Part shown: positions 26,834 through 35,135 of the stretch, in pieces
Layout of the letters: each line of letters begins with the position of its first letter
Numbering within the stretch: the stretch's first letter is position 1
Assembly (NCBI GenBank): GCA_964519835.1
Contig: CAZFLD010000017.1
Span: forward strand, 1 to 63,686
DNA from: CAZFLD01 sp964519835
GTDB lineage: Bacteria > Spirochaetota > Spirochaetia > DSM-27196 > CAZFLD01
Reading direction: 5' to 3'
DNA: 63,686 bases
Notes under the pieces: model-generated
Told to the model about the DNA's origin: nothing
The model's input: only the letters and a program-made list of their open reading frames with translations
Database searches by the model: none
Position numbers and translations under genes: made by a program

Positions 26834-27862
26834 ATGCTCAGAGGCGTTGTGTTTGGACTGGGGAATGCGGGCCGTCAGTTTGTCGGGTTCCTCAACGGGC
26901 GGCCGGAGGACACCGCCCGCATCGTGGCGGCGGTAGACCCATCGGATGCCGCGCGGCAGATCGCAAAAAGCGAGTGTGGTCTAGCGGCCTTCGAGTCGCC
27001 GGATGCGGCCCTGGAACTGCGGCCTGACTTTGTTGTGGTGGCAACAACCAACGCGGCGCATCGGGATCTGGTCGTGGCGGCGGCGGAGGCGGGGTGCCAC
27101 GTGTTCTGTGAAAAACCCGTTGCCCTGGACTTGGAATCCGCGGACACCATGATCGACGCCGTAGCACGGGCCGGCGTGATTTCGGTGGTGAACTACGTCA
27201 TGCGATTTATCGAGCCATACAGGCGCATAAAGGCGATGATCGACGAGGGGGAGCTCGGTCGCATCCTGTCCGTTTCCCATCAGAAGGTCCGGGGTTTTGG
27301 CCTTGCCGCCGGCGGAACGACACATCCCGCGGTTGCGGCGCCGGAGCTTTCGGGAGGCTGGACGGTGCACCACGCCTGCCACGATTTGGACTTTTTGTAC
27401 TGGGCCCTCGGCCCCTTTGAATCAGCATACGGATTGACGGGTTCGAGCGTCGAGGCGCCCGCCGGTGGCCGGCACGAGGAGGTGGTGGAAGGTTTGCTCC
27501 GTACCCGGTCCGGATCAATTGCCTCGATCTTTGACTCGGTTGCAATCCTACGCTCGCACTTCACCCGTGTTGTGGGCACCAAGGGCAGCGTGCTCTTAAC
27601 CGGCGAGCACAAAAACACCCTGTTTCTCCACCGACGGGAGGCGGGACCGGCGTCCCCCGAGGCCGTGGTACTCCCCGGTGTGGACACAAAACCCGCGGGT
27701 GGCGGCCTTTCCCATTTTGTGGAATGCCTTGTCAACGGTACGGAAAGCCCCCACGACATGGCCTCCGCGCGTCACTCCCTGGCGGCCGCCCTCGCGCTCC
27801 AGGAATCGGCCGCCACCGGCCAAGTCGTCCCCCTCAACGATCCGCGGCGGTCGGACGGCTGA
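26834..27862 (+). CDS. Gfo/Idh/MocA-family oxidoreductase
   Basis: A 342-residue NAD(P)-dependent oxidoreductase. The N-terminal Rossmann motif is VVFGLGNAGRQF, followed by VVVATTNAAHRDLVVAAAEAG and the diagnostic HVFCEKPVALDLESAD with the catalytic-region Lys. HHACHDLDFLYWALG supplies the family histidines. The start ATG has GGCGGAGG five bases upstream. Family members oxidise or epimerise sugars, inositols or sugar acids. Placed between GH28-like and URO-D-like genes, it probably acts on a released sugar, but which one cannot be told. Confidence 0.9.
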   Translation: MLRGVVFGLGNAGRQFVGFLNGRPEDTARIVAAVDPSDAARQIAKSECGLAAFESPDAALELRPDFVVVATTNAAHRDLVVAAAEAGCHVFCEKPVALDLESADTMIDAVARAGVISVVNYVMRFIEPYRRIKAMIDEGELGRILSVSHQKVRGFGLAAGGTTHPAVAAPELSGGWTVHHACHDLDFLYWALGPFESAYGLTGSSVEAPAGGRHEEVVEGLLRTRSGSIASIFDSVAILRSHFTRVVGTKGSVLLTGEHKNTLFLHRREAGPASPEAVVLPGVDTKPAGGGLSHFVECLVNGTESPHDMASARHSLAAALALQESAATGQVVPLNDPRRSDG

Positions 27863-27986
27863 GATTGCGCCGATAGTAGTGGGCCTGGGGACCCGGGTCC
27901 GGTGTACCGCCGGGGCGACCGCGGTACCGCCCGGGGCACACTCCGTGTCGGTGAGTGCATCGACCGTGCGCCACAGCTGCTTCATA

Positions 27987-29138
27987 ATGACTTTAATGAC
28001 CCCAAAAGAGCGCGTTCTCACGACCGTGGCCCATCACGAGCCGGACCGTCTACCCGTCGGCGAGTGGGGCATCGACCACGACCACGTCGAAAGGATTCTG
28101 GGCAAAAAGCACAGCTACTGGCGAAATCGGAAGGACGAGACAATCGCCCTTTGGGAGGGCCGACGCGACGAGCTTGTCGAGGGGATGAAGGAAGACTATG
28201 TGCGTCTTATCGAGAAACTCGACTACGACGTTATTCCCGTGTTTCTCGTACCGCCGAACGGCTACGCAGATCCCCACCCGCCGCGGAAAACCGGCGACGG
28301 CGTCTGGGAGGACGACCTTGGCCGTGTGTACAAGTACGCGGCAAGCAACGACTCCATCTCCTGTGTTACACCGCCGCCGGCCCGGGAGACGCTCTCCGAT
28401 CTCGAACGGGAAGAAGTAGTCAAGCAGTATCGCCGCCCCTTTGACCCGAGTCGGTTCGAGCTCGTCGACCACATCACACACCGTTTTGGGAATAAACGGG
28501 CGATTGTGTTTCGCGGCGGCCTGGTCTTTGGGCAGTTGATGGGGCCCTTCGGAGGAGACGAGACCCACCAGCTTGTTCTGCCCATGACACACCCCGAGGA
28601 AATCAAACAGATGGCGCCGGCCGCCCTGGAGCAAAGTAAAAGGCTTATCGACGAGCTTTCGAGCCGCGGCGTGCTGATGGCCATGGAGGGCAAGGATTAC
28701 TGCATGAACACGGGCCCCATCTTTACGCCGGGTTCGCTGCGCGACGTGTTTTTCCCGCACCAAAAGCAGGTCGTGGAGCAGATCAAGGCCGCCGGGATGA
28801 TTCCCTTTTTCCATTGCTGCGGCCGGACCTGGGAGATCCTCGATGATTTCCTCGAAGCCGGTTGGCTCGGCTATCAATCCGTACAGAAGTCGGCGGGTAT
28901 GGACTGGGCCAAGCTAAAGCAGGAATACGGAGACCGCCTGACCATCTGGGCCGGCGTCAGTTGCGAGACACTCATCGAGGGCAGTCGTGAGGATGTGACG
29001 AATGAGGTTCGTGAGGGAATCAACGTCCTCGCCCCCGGCGGCGGCTTTATCTTTGGTTCGACCAACTCGGTGCAGTACGGGGCCGACACGGACAACTACC
29101 TCCGCGCCCTCGAGATCGCGCGAGAGTTCAAGTACTAG
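27987..29138 (+). CDS. URO-D/MtaA-family protein
   Basis: A 383-residue protein of the uroporphyrinogen-decarboxylase superfamily. It begins TPKERVLTTVAHHEPDRLPV and has FHCCGRTWEILDDFLEAG, which resembles the zinc-binding His-x-Cys of MtaA/CmuA methyltransferases. The end GINVLAPGGGFIFGSTNS is also typical. True HemE catalytic residues are not obvious and no heme genes are near, so heme synthesis is unlikely. Homologues are common in glycan clusters of Planctomycetes and spirochaetes with unknown function; methyl transfer from a methylated sugar is one idea. Start may be 27987 or 27996. The stop overlaps the convergent AraC gene by 11 bases. Confidence 0.8.
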   Translation: MTLMTPKERVLTTVAHHEPDRLPVGEWGIDHDHVERILGKKHSYWRNRKDETIALWEGRRDELVEGMKEDYVRLIEKLDYDVIPVFLVPPNGYADPHPPRKTGDGVWEDDLGRVYKYAASNDSISCVTPPPARETLSDLEREEVVKQYRRPFDPSRFELVDHITHRFGNKRAIVFRGGLVFGQLMGPFGGDETHQLVLPMTHPEEIKQMAPAALEQSKRLIDELSSRGVLMAMEGKDYCMNTGPIFTPGSLRDVFFPHQKQVVEQIKAAGMIPFFHCCGRTWEILDDFLEAGWLGYQSVQKSAGMDWAKLKQEYGDRLTIWAGVSCETLIEGSREDVTNEVREGINVLAPGGGFIFGSTNSVQYGADTDNYLRALEIAREFKY

Positions 29139-29967
29139 ACCCGCCGAGGTGCTCGGCTGTGGCGCGGTAGTTTTGGGGGCTTACCCCATAATACTTGCGG
29201 AACGCGCTTGAAAAGTGCTGACCGGAGCTGTAGCCCAACTCGAAGGCGATTGTCGTAACCGTCCACCGCGTCTCCGTGAGCAGCCGCGCCGCTTCCCGCA
29301 TGCGGGCTTGTACCTGTAGAGTCTTGGGCCCGACACCATACTCCGCCGCCACGTAGCGAGAGAGCTGACGATAGCTCGGTCCAAACCCGGCCCAAGCTTC
29401 GCGGATGGTCATGCCGGTATGTGTGGAGTTCACCAACACCTCGTGAGCACGACGAGCCCAATAGCGCGCACGAGCCTCCTCCGGCTCACTCGACGGTGAG
29501 GGCTCGGACTCCCGGACGGCCAAAAGGACAAGGGCGCGGCCGAGATGAGTGCAGAGGGGCCGGGTCGTACCCCGGGGCAGTGACAGCTCCCGGTGGATAC
29601 GGTCCGCGATGGTTGCAACAAAGGAGGAAGGGGCCGCGGCAAGAGAGTCGCCGAAAAAGGCGTGGTGTCGGGGGCTGCGCACCTCTGCGGAGATGCCGGA
29701 GTACCCGCGGGCGTCCGTCCAGAGACGGAACGCGCTTCCGACCCTTAACACAAGCATGCGTCCCGGGGCTACCTCGGTGTGAGTGCCCCGGGTTTCGAAA
29801 TGGAGGCACCCGTCGAGGACCACGATGATGTAGAACTGCTCGTAGACCGGAATCGCGTTGGCGTAGCCCGGCGAGCGTGCCTTGAGGAGGACCTCTACGG
29901 GCACCTCTTCAAGCTCCGGCGCTTCCCGCTCCAACATTGGCCGGATTATAACATCATCACTCACCAA
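29128..29967 (-). CDS. AraC-family transcriptional regulator
   Basis: A 279-residue regulator with an N-terminal cupin (about 35-95; GCLHFETRGTHTEVAPGR) and a C-terminal AraC domain. The second helix-turn-helix is clear (TTIAFELGYSSGQHFSSAFR, KYYGVSPQNYR), while the first is more diverged. It is divergent from the desaturase gene and separated by a 110-base region with symmetric sites, so either gene may be its target. Confidence 0.88.
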   Translation of the reverse strand: MVSDDVIIRPMLEREAPELEEVPVEVLLKARSPGYANAIPVYEQFYIIVVLDGCLHFETRGTHTEVAPGRMLVLRVGSAFRLWTDARGYSGISAEVRSPRHHAFFGDSLAAAPSSFVATIADRIHRELSLPRGTTRPLCTHLGRALVLLAVRESEPSPSSEPEEARARYWARRAHEVLVNSTHTGMTIREAWAGFGPSYRQLSRYVAAEYGVGPKTLQVQARMREAARLLTETRWTVTTIAFELGYSSGQHFSSAFRKYYGVSPQNYRATAEHLGGSST

Positions 29968-30028
29968 TGTCTTTTTTTTATACGTTGCGCGACCGGAACG
30001 CGAACGTGTGCGGCGTGATCAAGCGCGA

Positions 30029-30067
30029 TTGTTTACCGGTAAGATCGATACGTAAACAAGTTACGTA
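30029..30067. promoter_or_regulatory. nested inverted repeats, probable operator before the desaturase gene
   Basis: Three symmetric elements overlap: TTGTTTAC (30029-30036) mirrored by GTAAACAA (30052-30059), the 10-base palindrome TTACCGGTAA (30033-30042), and TACGTAA (30049-30055) mirrored by TTACGTA (30061-30067). The last arm overlaps the start of the TAGGAGG ribosome site (30066-30072). Repressor binding here could block the promoter or translation start. The regulator is unknown. Confidence 0.55.
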
Positions 30068-30077
30068 GGAGGTTCGT

Positions 30078-31082
30078 ATGAGCTCGTATCCTTACCGGCA
30101 CACCGACATAACGTGGATTCGTCCACAAATTGACCGCAGTATCCTCAAGGAGCTCACCCAAAAGAGCGATGCTTTGGGGCTTCTTCACTGCCTGGGTACC
30201 TTGCTGATCCTCGCCGCCTCCGGTGCAGTGTCCTACGCCCTTTTTCTCTCGCAACAGTGGCTTTTGCTGGCGGTCGCCCTGTACGTCCATGGCGGCCTCT
30301 TTGCCTTTCGTCCGCAGGTGCACGGACTGTCCCACAACACGGTGTTCAAAACCAAACTGCTCAACCGCGTTTTTGCGCGCGTCTTTGGGATCGTTCACTG
30401 GACCAGTAATCACGTGCGCTACTGGATGAGTCACCGCTATCATCATCGCTACACACTTCACAAAGCGAGCGAAGCTGAACGGGTTGTGCCCCGCGTTCAA
30501 ACGCCCCAGGAGCTGCTCCTCAGTGCCCTCTTGGTTGTAGACGTCAGCGGATTTGTGGTGGCGGTATACGATCGGCTACTGACTCTGGTGGTCCCCTTCG
30601 AGCGCAATCCCCGCAAGTCCCCCTGGGAGCGATACGTCTACGCCCAGGCGACCGAGGGCGAGCGGAGGGACGCCTACTTCACCGACCTCTACCAGTTTCT
30701 CTTTCACGTGGCCTTCGGCATCGCCGCGGCGCTTCTCGGTCACTGGTTCTTGATTGTCATCGTAACTCTGCCCCATTGGTACGGTGCCCGTTGGTACCAC
30801 CGCCTCGTTCACGACACCATGCATGTCGGTCGTGAGCCCGAGTCCAACGACTTCCGCAAGAGTTGCCGGACGGTCCGAGTAGACCCCATTACCTCCTTTT
30901 TGTACTGGCACATGGAGTGGCATACCGAGCACCACGCCTTCGCGGCCGTGCCCTGCTACAATCTGGGACGATTCCATCGCCGCACCCGCCGGCATTGGGA
31001 GAAACCCCAAGGACTCTTCGAGGCCTGGCGCGAGATCAACCGCGCGAGCAAGCGCATCCTGGCAGGGGCCGAGGGTTATTGA
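30078..31082 (+). CDS. membrane fatty-acid desaturase-family protein
   Basis: A 334-residue integral-membrane di-iron protein. The three histidine boxes are present: HGLSH (H82, H86), HRYHH (H119, H122, H123) and HTEHH (H282, H285, H286). Hydrophobic segments lie at about 35-75, 145-175 and 205-235. The family introduces double bonds, or hydroxyl or keto groups, into lipids or carotenoids, using oxygen. The ATG has TAGGAGG five bases upstream. It stands alone with its own operator-like site and does not belong to the glycan pathway. The need for oxygen is notable in a group often found in anoxic sites. Confidence 0.88.
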   Translation: MSSYPYRHTDITWIRPQIDRSILKELTQKSDALGLLHCLGTLLILAASGAVSYALFLSQQWLLLAVALYVHGGLFAFRPQVHGLSHNTVFKTKLLNRVFARVFGIVHWTSNHVRYWMSHRYHHRYTLHKASEAERVVPRVQTPQELLLSALLVVDVSGFVVAVYDRLLTLVVPFERNPRKSPWERYVYAQATEGERRDAYFTDLYQFLFHVAFGIAAALLGHWFLIVIVTLPHWYGARWYHRLVHDTMHVGREPESNDFRKSCRTVRVDPITSFLYWHMEWHTEHHAFAAVPCYNLGRFHRRTRRHWEKPQGLFEAWREINRASKRILAGAEGY

Positions 31083-31109
31083 TACGAGATAGGGTTATTG
31101 ATGCGAGAT
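31073..31109. repeat. 19-bp tandem duplication at convergent gene ends
   Basis: Two 18-base copies, gggttattgatacgagat (31073-31090) and gggttattgatgcgagat (31092-31109), lie 19 bases apart with one mismatch. The first copy holds the stop of the desaturase gene and the second the stop of the convergent glycosidase gene. A short duplication has therefore separated the two 3' ends. Confidence 0.75.
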
Positions 31110-33428
31110 GCCGGTACCTTCGTAGCATCGGGCAAGCGAGCTATAGACGCTAAGACGTACTCGGTTTTTCCGGCTCCGCAAGTCGGCCGGCGGGACATAC
31201 GCAACGTGGGGGGCCCACGGCATGGAGACATCACGGCCACCGTTGAACGAAATGGTACAGGCCTCGTGAAACTCGACGGGGAAACGGGGTACAACGGCAA
31301 CTGTCCGCGAGGCGTCCGTTGCACCCGGCGTGGCCGCGGCCGTGGCCCGGGCAAGCTCCGGAAGGTCCGCCTCGAACTCGTAGGCCACTCGACCGGCGTA
31401 GTAGGCCAAGCCGTTTCTCTCGTACTCCTCGAAGCCGCCTGTTGTTAGTGGTGCTTCGAGGTGGGACCTTCCATGGTCCACGAAAAACCTGCCGGCAAGG
31501 TAGAGGGGCGCCAATAGTCCGTCGTCGTGCCGTTCGACGTCTACAAAAAGCTCGATGGTGTTCGCTCCGGCGGAAAGATCGGACGTGATCTCCGCTCCCC
31601 TGCAGCCCCGCATGTGCCCGTCTACCGGGTAGAGGTCGGACGACCCGTGTGGCGGGCCGCCGTTCACCCGCAACTCAAAATCTCCGCCCACGCCGTCGGG
31701 CTCGACAAGCACCGTGACCGGTCCGGCCTGCGGATCGTGGTGGAACTCGTGCGCGTATCGAACCTGCATTCGTGGAACGTCGAGCGTCGGTCGGACTCCA
31801 AATCGGAACTGGTAATCAGGCTCGTACTGGGCGTGGGAGTCGGCCAATTGGTTTACAATCGGCTTGGGCTCGACGCTGCCGACTTCCCGCCACGTGTCGG
31901 AGCCGCTCTGCCTCAGCGCAAGGCGATACCAGCCCATGCGGTAGAGGTTAGGTTCAAGAGTCTCCACGCCCACCTGTGCAGGAACGGTCAACCGCAGCTC
32001 GTGGGAGGGCTCTTCGAGTTCCCGACCCACCGGATGGTCGCAGACGAGTACGGACTCAAATGGCCTTATTGTTCGCCGAGGATCCAGGCGTCGGCGGCCG
32101 AACGAAGGCTGAGGCCCCTCGGAATCCCCGTCACCCGGCACAATCTCGAACAGGGAAGGCGCTCCAAACCCCTCGAGCTGGGCCGTCTGCGTCCCGGTGT
32201 TGAGAAGCATCCATCGGCGCATCTTGCCGTCGCCGCGGCGTGTTATCCACACGCGCCGCGCGGCCCCGCCGAAAGCACCCCGCTCGCTAAAGTCGAGGGG
32301 AAAAGACGGCTCTACCAACTCAGTCAACTGCGCCTCCACCGTGGCCCGATCAACGGGCTCGTCAATTTCCAGGACGGCCCCACCGGCACGGCGCCAAGCA
32401 TCGATGAGCGTCTGCAACCGGGGCGGCCTCGCTCGCATGGGCGGCACGACAAGGAGCTTCGGCGAATCCGCCTCCGCGACTCCGTCGGTGCGGCGTTCCA
32501 GGATATGTTCGTCCACGATTAGAAAGTCGCGATGCAGCTCCATAAGCAGATGCTGCACCTCTTGAAAGGCACCACGTTGCTTATCGGTCGGCAGTCCCGC
32601 GGACGGCTCGTACAGCCACACATCCACATCGGGAGCAAAGCCGTCCAAAAAGTCCACCGCCGCATCGACACGCCTGCTCAGCGCGCCGAACAAGGGCCAG
32701 TACGGCATCTGCTCAAAAAACGACGGCGGGGCGTCGTGCTTTGCGAGCCCCCCGGTGGAGTAGAAGAACCCGTGGGGGATGATCGTTTCAACGCCCAGGA
32801 GGACAAAGCTCTTTCCATCGAGCTCGGTCTCTAGGACCGGTCTAGGCTCGGCCGCAAGAAAGCGCTTGCGGTTGTACCGCGTGAGGCCGGTCTCATGGTA
32901 CGTCGCTTCGGTTAGCTCCACTCCCAGGGCGTCGTCGAGCAAAATGGGGCGCTCCCAATCGATCGCACCCTCGCCCCTCGGAAACGCCGCGGCATGGAGC
33001 ACTCTCCCCTTGGGAAGGACCACTCTCGTCGCACCTCCCGGAAGATCCTGCCGGACGTGGATTAGCCGCGTGGCAAGGAGCTACGGGTCTCCCATCACGC
33101 CGAGACCGCCCGAGGTGATGAAATGGTTGGGCCGGTTGAAATGNNNNNNNNNNCCGCCGCTCGCCCCGCTCGGGTATGGGTATTCGTCGTATATATGCAT
33201 GACCATGCCGTGCCGCGCCGCCTCGTGGCGAGCAACCTCCACCAAGCCAAAAAAACGCTCGGAGAGGTAGGCCACTCCGAGCCCCTGTCGACAGTGCACG
33301 TGGAAACCGTGAATCCCTTGTGAGGCCATCTGCGCCACCTGGCGCCGAACCTCGGACTCGGTGATGGATACGTTCCAAAACCAAAACGGATGGAACCTGG
33401 TAAGACGACGGTTGCTCATGCTCCGCAC
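31095..33428 (-). pseudogene. large glycoside-hydrolase-like protein, interrupted by TAG and a sequence gap
   Basis: The first 95 residues or so (FHPFWFWNVSITESEVRRQV, GIHGFHVHCRQGLG, YLSERFF, MHIYDEYPYPSGASG) match the catalytic-barrel start of large glycosidases of the GH106/GH2-like type in environmental glycan clusters. Ten N follow, then about 20 codons, a TAG at 33081-33083, and the same frame continues (LLATRLIHVRQDLPGG) for about 660 residues to a beta-sandwich C-terminus ending at 31095. The stop may be a mutation, or the assembly may be wrong next to the gap. The start is a GTG at 33428 or an ATG at 33419. Family assignment beyond glycosidase-like is uncertain. Confidence 0.65.
33144..33153. 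other. assembly gap (10 N)
   Basis: Ten undetermined bases interrupt the glycosidase gene. The length is probably a placeholder, so the reading frame across it and the true distance are unknown. Confidence 0.98.
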
Positions 33429-33442
33429 TCGATCCTGGTGGG

Positions 33443-33685
33443 TTATGATATGGCCGGCCAGCGTCCCGCCGCCCGCCGGTGCTCCCTCGGCGAGAGACCG
33501 CCAGTCTGCTTGGCGCGGAAGACGCGGTCGAAGTACTGCGGCGATCCCAAGCCGCAGGCCGCCGCGATGTCTGAAATGCGCCGGCTGTCTCGTTGCAACA
33601 TGGTCTCCGCCGCTTCAATCGACACGCGGTCCGGTTCGGTCGCAAACTGCTTCTGTCGCAGTTCCGCCGGCGAAGCTCGATGCAC
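33443..33685 (-). pseudogene. AraC-family regulator fragment
   Basis: An 80-residue frame encodes only the last part of an AraC DNA-binding domain: SIEAAETMLQRDSRRISDIA, then ACGLGSPQYFDRVFRAKQ and GLSPREHRR. The sensing half and first helix-turn-helix are absent. In the three frames upstream no continuation is convincing. It lies just upstream of the broken glycosidase gene and probably once regulated it. Treat it as a remnant. Confidence 0.6.
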
Positions 33686-33755
33686 CGGGGTTCGAGATAG
33701 TGGACGTCGCGCACGAGCTTGCCGACTGCTTACAGATTTGCCGGCAAAACCGACT

Positions 33756-34061
33756 CTACTCTTTTTCTTTTCGACCTTCTATCCACTTCTGAAGAGAAGG
33801 CTGGCTCTCCTGGGACCGTCGTCCCGCCAATAGGTCCTCGACACTGAGGTCTTCGTCCAAGTCGGGCCAGTGGATCCCACTTCCACCACCCATAAGCCGG
33901 TAGTTACTCCGCTCCTCGGGCCTGCCGTGAAGAAGCCGGGGATACCAGCCCAGAGGCAAGGATATCGTCCTACCGTCTTCCAATTCTACGACAAGACTGT
34001 CATCGGTCGCGTGCACCTCCACGGCGTCCGCCACTTGGATTTCATTCGTTGAAGAACTCAT
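33756..34061 (-). CDS. DUF2442 protein
   Basis: A 101-residue protein of the DUF2442 family, recognisable by ADAVEVHATDDSLVVELEDG, ISLPLGWYPRL and GIHWPDLDEDLSVEDLLAG. These small proteins usually sit directly after a DUF4160 gene, as here, and the pair is suspected to be a toxin-antitoxin-like module, with DUF2442 as a possible DNA-binding antitoxin. The start ATG at 34061 lies 20 bases inside the DUF4160 gene. The C-terminus is basic and lysine/glutamate rich. Confidence 0.82.
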   Translation of the reverse strand: MSSSTNEIQVADAVEVHATDDSLVVELEDGRTISLPLGWYPRLLHGRPEERSNYRLMGGGSGIHWPDLDEDLSVEDLLAGRRSQESQPSLQKWIEGRKEKE

Positions 34062-34278
34062 TCCACTGCTCCACAATGCGGTTCCTGTTTGCTTCGACAT
34101 GCTGCAACATGGTGTTGACTTCATGACTGGAAAAGCCCCGGCTTCGCTCAAGACGCACCGGCTCTACCCAAACTTTGGCGACGGCCCTGCCTTTCTCGAC
34201 ATGCACGTGGACCGGCTCACTTCGATCACTCGAGTAGAAGAACAGCCTGAACCCGTCTACCTTCAGCACCGTCGGCAT
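34042..34278 (-). CDS. DUF4160 protein
   Basis: A 78-residue protein of the DUF4160 family: MPTVLKVDGFRLFFYSSD, then PVHVHVEKGRAVAKVWVEP, and a helical tail VNTMLQHVEANRNRIVEQWN. The conserved HVHVEKG is the family signature. Function is unproven; pairing with DUF2442 in an overlapping operon suggests a toxin-antitoxin-like or regulatory unit. It is in an accessory patch with a dead ATPase gene. Confidence 0.85.
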   Translation of the reverse strand: MPTVLKVDGFRLFFYSSDRSEPVHVHVEKGRAVAKVWVEPVRLERSRGFSSHEVNTMLQHVEANRNRIVEQWNEFFNE

Positions 34279-34389
34279 CTCTTATTAGTATACAACGATG
34301 GTCTCGGTAGAAGTAGAGTCGATGGCAATTGCGGCAGTACCCGTGGAAGGAGATGACCCATTTGTTTTGCCCCGCTTGATCTGATCGGC

Positions 34390-35062
34390 CGCCCGATCGA
34401 TCGAGCGGGAAGTCTACGAGGTTCCGCCATTGTATGCCGCCGCGTTCAGCCGGCCGCACCTTGTCCAACGAGAGAACCAGCTTTGGATGGTGGTCGTTCA
34501 CGCGCTCGAGGTGACGTTTGCCTTTTAAGTCGAACCGGCTGCACCGGTATACCAAGAGCGCGCTTTGGAGGTACTGCAGGTAATTCTGAGGTAGCGAATG
34601 CCGGGAGAACCGCCGTAGCGGAGGAACAACTTCCAGGCCTGCGGCGCGTTCGGCGGATCCGCTCGGTCACCCAGGAATCTGAGGAACTCAGAAAAGGTCA
34701 GGGGGTAGATTGAAGCTTCGACGTAGCGACCGGTCAGCTGTGTCGCCAGGTCGGAAGGCAGCAGGCGAGCGCTCGACCCTCTGATGACCACGTCGGCAAT
34801 GCCGTCGGCGAGGATAGATCCGATGGCCCGAGCGTTCCTTCTTGGTCGTCCGTTTCTTAACAAAGTCGTACAGCACCCGATAGTCGATAAGATGCTCAAA
34901 CTCCAGGGGCCCCATGTTGATCGAGATTATCCGGTTAAGAGGGACGCCGCGCGCCAAGAGGGTATCCTGAAGGAGGCGCAAGTCGGTGCTCTTGCCGGGG
35001 CGCCCGGCGGACCGTTGCCGACAAAGGGTGTATCGGGGGTCATCATTCCACCCTGTGGCCAA
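34390..35062 (-). pseudogene. AAA_14/DUF4143 ATPase, broken
   Basis: Pieces of one ATPase lie in order in different frames. An N-terminal part carries a P-loop (AGRPGKSTDL) and VPLNRIISINMGPLEFEHLI. A middle part reads DVVIRGSSARLLPSDLATQL, YPLTFSEFLRFLGDRA and LRYGGSPGI. A tail reads VYRCSRFDLKGKRHLERVND, PKLVLSLDKVR and WRNLVDFPL. The central region between the middle part and the tail is missing, so this is a deletion plus frameshifts and not a simple sequencing error. An intact relative lies immediately beyond on the other strand. Confidence 0.75.
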
Positions 35063-35135
35063 TTCCGTCGGATCGAAAACGATGGAGTGATCTTGTTTTT
35101 AACATCGATGCCAAAATGTCATCCACTTAGGCATT

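Noticed and set aside
27889..27900. Perfect palindrome GGACCCGGGTCC before the URO-D-like gene.
   Set aside because: A single short GC-rich palindrome with no T run or second site; expected by chance at this base composition.
27987..29138. HemE (heme synthesis) as the identity of the URO-D-like protein.
   Set aside because: The substrate-binding signatures of HemE are not seen, and the neighbours are sugar genes.
18109..33428. Reassignment of TAG to an amino acid, suggested by two in-frame TAG codons.
   Set aside because: TAG is the natural final stop of the UxaA large subunit (112), the GH28-like protein (25353) and an AraC gene (25336), among others, at the expected protein ends.
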